From: JBOHER01 sp050701115
Lineage (GTDB): Bacteria > Actinomycetota > Actinomycetes > Mycobacteriales > Pseudonocardiaceae
NCBI GenBank assembly: GCA_050701115.1
Contig: JBOHER010000456.1
Coordinates: 1 to 6,659 of the forward strand
Direction of reading: 5' to 3'
DNA: 6,659 nucleotides
Part shown: one piece after another, positions 6,305 through 6,659 of the stretch
Position numbering within the stretch: the first letter of the stretch is position 1
Layout of the letters: each line of letters begins with the position of its first letter
Program-made: the position numbers and the translations under genes
The notes under the pieces: model-generated
Seen by the model: only the letters and a program-made list of their open reading frames with translations
Databases searched by the model: none
Told to the model about the DNA's origin: nothing

Positions 6305-6659
6305 ATGGCACTGAACATCGCAGACCTCCTCGAGCACGCCGTCGACGCCGTGCCGGATCGCACGGCGATCATCTGCGGGAGGCGTCGGATCACCTTCGCC
6401 GAACTGGACGAACGCGCCACCCGGCTCGCTCATCATCTGGCCGCGAACGGAGTAGGCAAGGGCGACCATATTGGCGTCTACTCCCGCAACTCCATCGAAA
6501 CGGTCGAGGCGATGTTCGCGGCATACAAGCTCCGCGCGATCTCGGTGAGCGTCAACTACCGGTACGTGGCCGACGAGTTGCGCTACCTCTTCGACAACGC
6601 CGACCTGGTCGCGCTGGTGCACGAGCGCGGCTACGCGGACAAGGTGGCCGAAGTCCTGC
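6305..6659 (+). CDS. fadD19: FadD19, steroid-CoA ligase, N-terminal part (truncated by window edge)
   Basis: The first 118 codons of an adenylate-forming ligase, running off the right edge. FadD19 activates C-24-branched sterol side-chain acids (and cholesterol-derived acids) to CoA thioesters. Visible are the start ALNIADLLEHAVDAVPDR (residues 2-19), ITFAELDERATRLAHHL (29-45) and VNYRYVADELRYLFDN (83-98), followed by DLVALVHERGYADKV. These are closely similar to remembered Rv3515c (NVNFRYVEGELRYLFDNSD, ALVHERRYADRV). The P-loop and catalytic motifs lie outside the window, so activity cannot be judged. An in-frame GTG at 6299 is rejected as start because it lies 1 nt from the predicted -10 and would not be transcribed. 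No ribosome site precedes the ATG, which suggests leaderless translation. It is divergent from echA19 with a KstR-like site between them. Confidence 0.92.
   Translation, partial: MALNIADLLEHAVDAVPDRTAIICGRRRITFAELDERATRLAHHLAANGVGKGDHIGVYSRNSIETVEAMFAAYKLRAISVSVNYRYVADELRYLFDNADLVALVHERGYADKVAEVL

Noticed and set aside
6212..6622. N-terminal extension of echA19 to an upstream start at 6622
   Set aside because: The frame is open but would cover the operator and overlap fadD19. The extension does not resemble crotonases, and a ribosome site marks the ATG at 6211.

Overview
The window looks like chromosomal DNA of a high-GC, sterol-degrading actinobacterium of the Rhodococcus/Nocardia/Mycobacterium type. 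By eye about two-thirds of the bases are G+C and third codon positions are strongly G/C. The gene set is the sterol side-chain degradation set of that group, and three sites fit the 14-bp operator of the cholesterol-catabolism repressor KstR (TnnAACnnGTTnnA). The exact genus cannot be read from the sequence.

Layout, left to right. Positions 1-265 (minus) hold the start of a secreted CHRD-domain protein whose 3' part lies outside the window. Positions 373-3609 (minus) form a compact operon, transcribed right to left: a tandem-DUF35 protein, then ltp4, then ltp3, with a 7-nt gap and a 4-nt ATGA overlap. Positions 3610-3769 are a divergent control region with two KstR-like sites, one facing each transcript. 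Positions 3770-5344 (plus) encode a complete acyl/steroid-CoA ligase of the FadD family. It converges on echA19 (5393-6211, minus), with a GC-rich inverted repeat between the stop codons. Positions 6212-6304 are a second divergent control region with a KstR-like site. fadD19 starts at 6305 (plus) and runs off the right edge.

How the genes work together. FadD19 activates sterol side chains as CoA thioesters and is known to matter for C-24-branched sterols (campesterol, beta-sitosterol). EchA19 hydrates a steroid enoyl-CoA. Ltp3 and Ltp4 are thiolase-fold proteins needed for removal of the C-24 branch, and they lack the canonical thiolase cysteine, as expected for retro-aldol lyases. The DUF35 protein is probably their partner. 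The second ligase shares its control region with the ltp operon, so it probably acts in the same pathway, but its substrate is unknown. From memory, the order fadD19-echA19-...-DUF35-ltp4-ltp3 matches the Rv3515c-Rv3523 region of M. tuberculosis, with the extra ligase here where that genome has cyp142 and other genes.

The most informative non-coding signal is that both ligase genes have the same promoter layout: a TTGCC-type -35, 17 nt, and a TAnnnT -10, with the KstR site in the same register in each. At fadD19 this places transcription start at or next to the ATG, predicting a leaderless mRNA. I saw no mobile elements, CRISPR arrays, tRNA or rRNA genes. The system itself is known; the less described parts are the extra ligase, the shared promoter geometry and the degenerate zinc ribbons of the tandem DUF35 protein.
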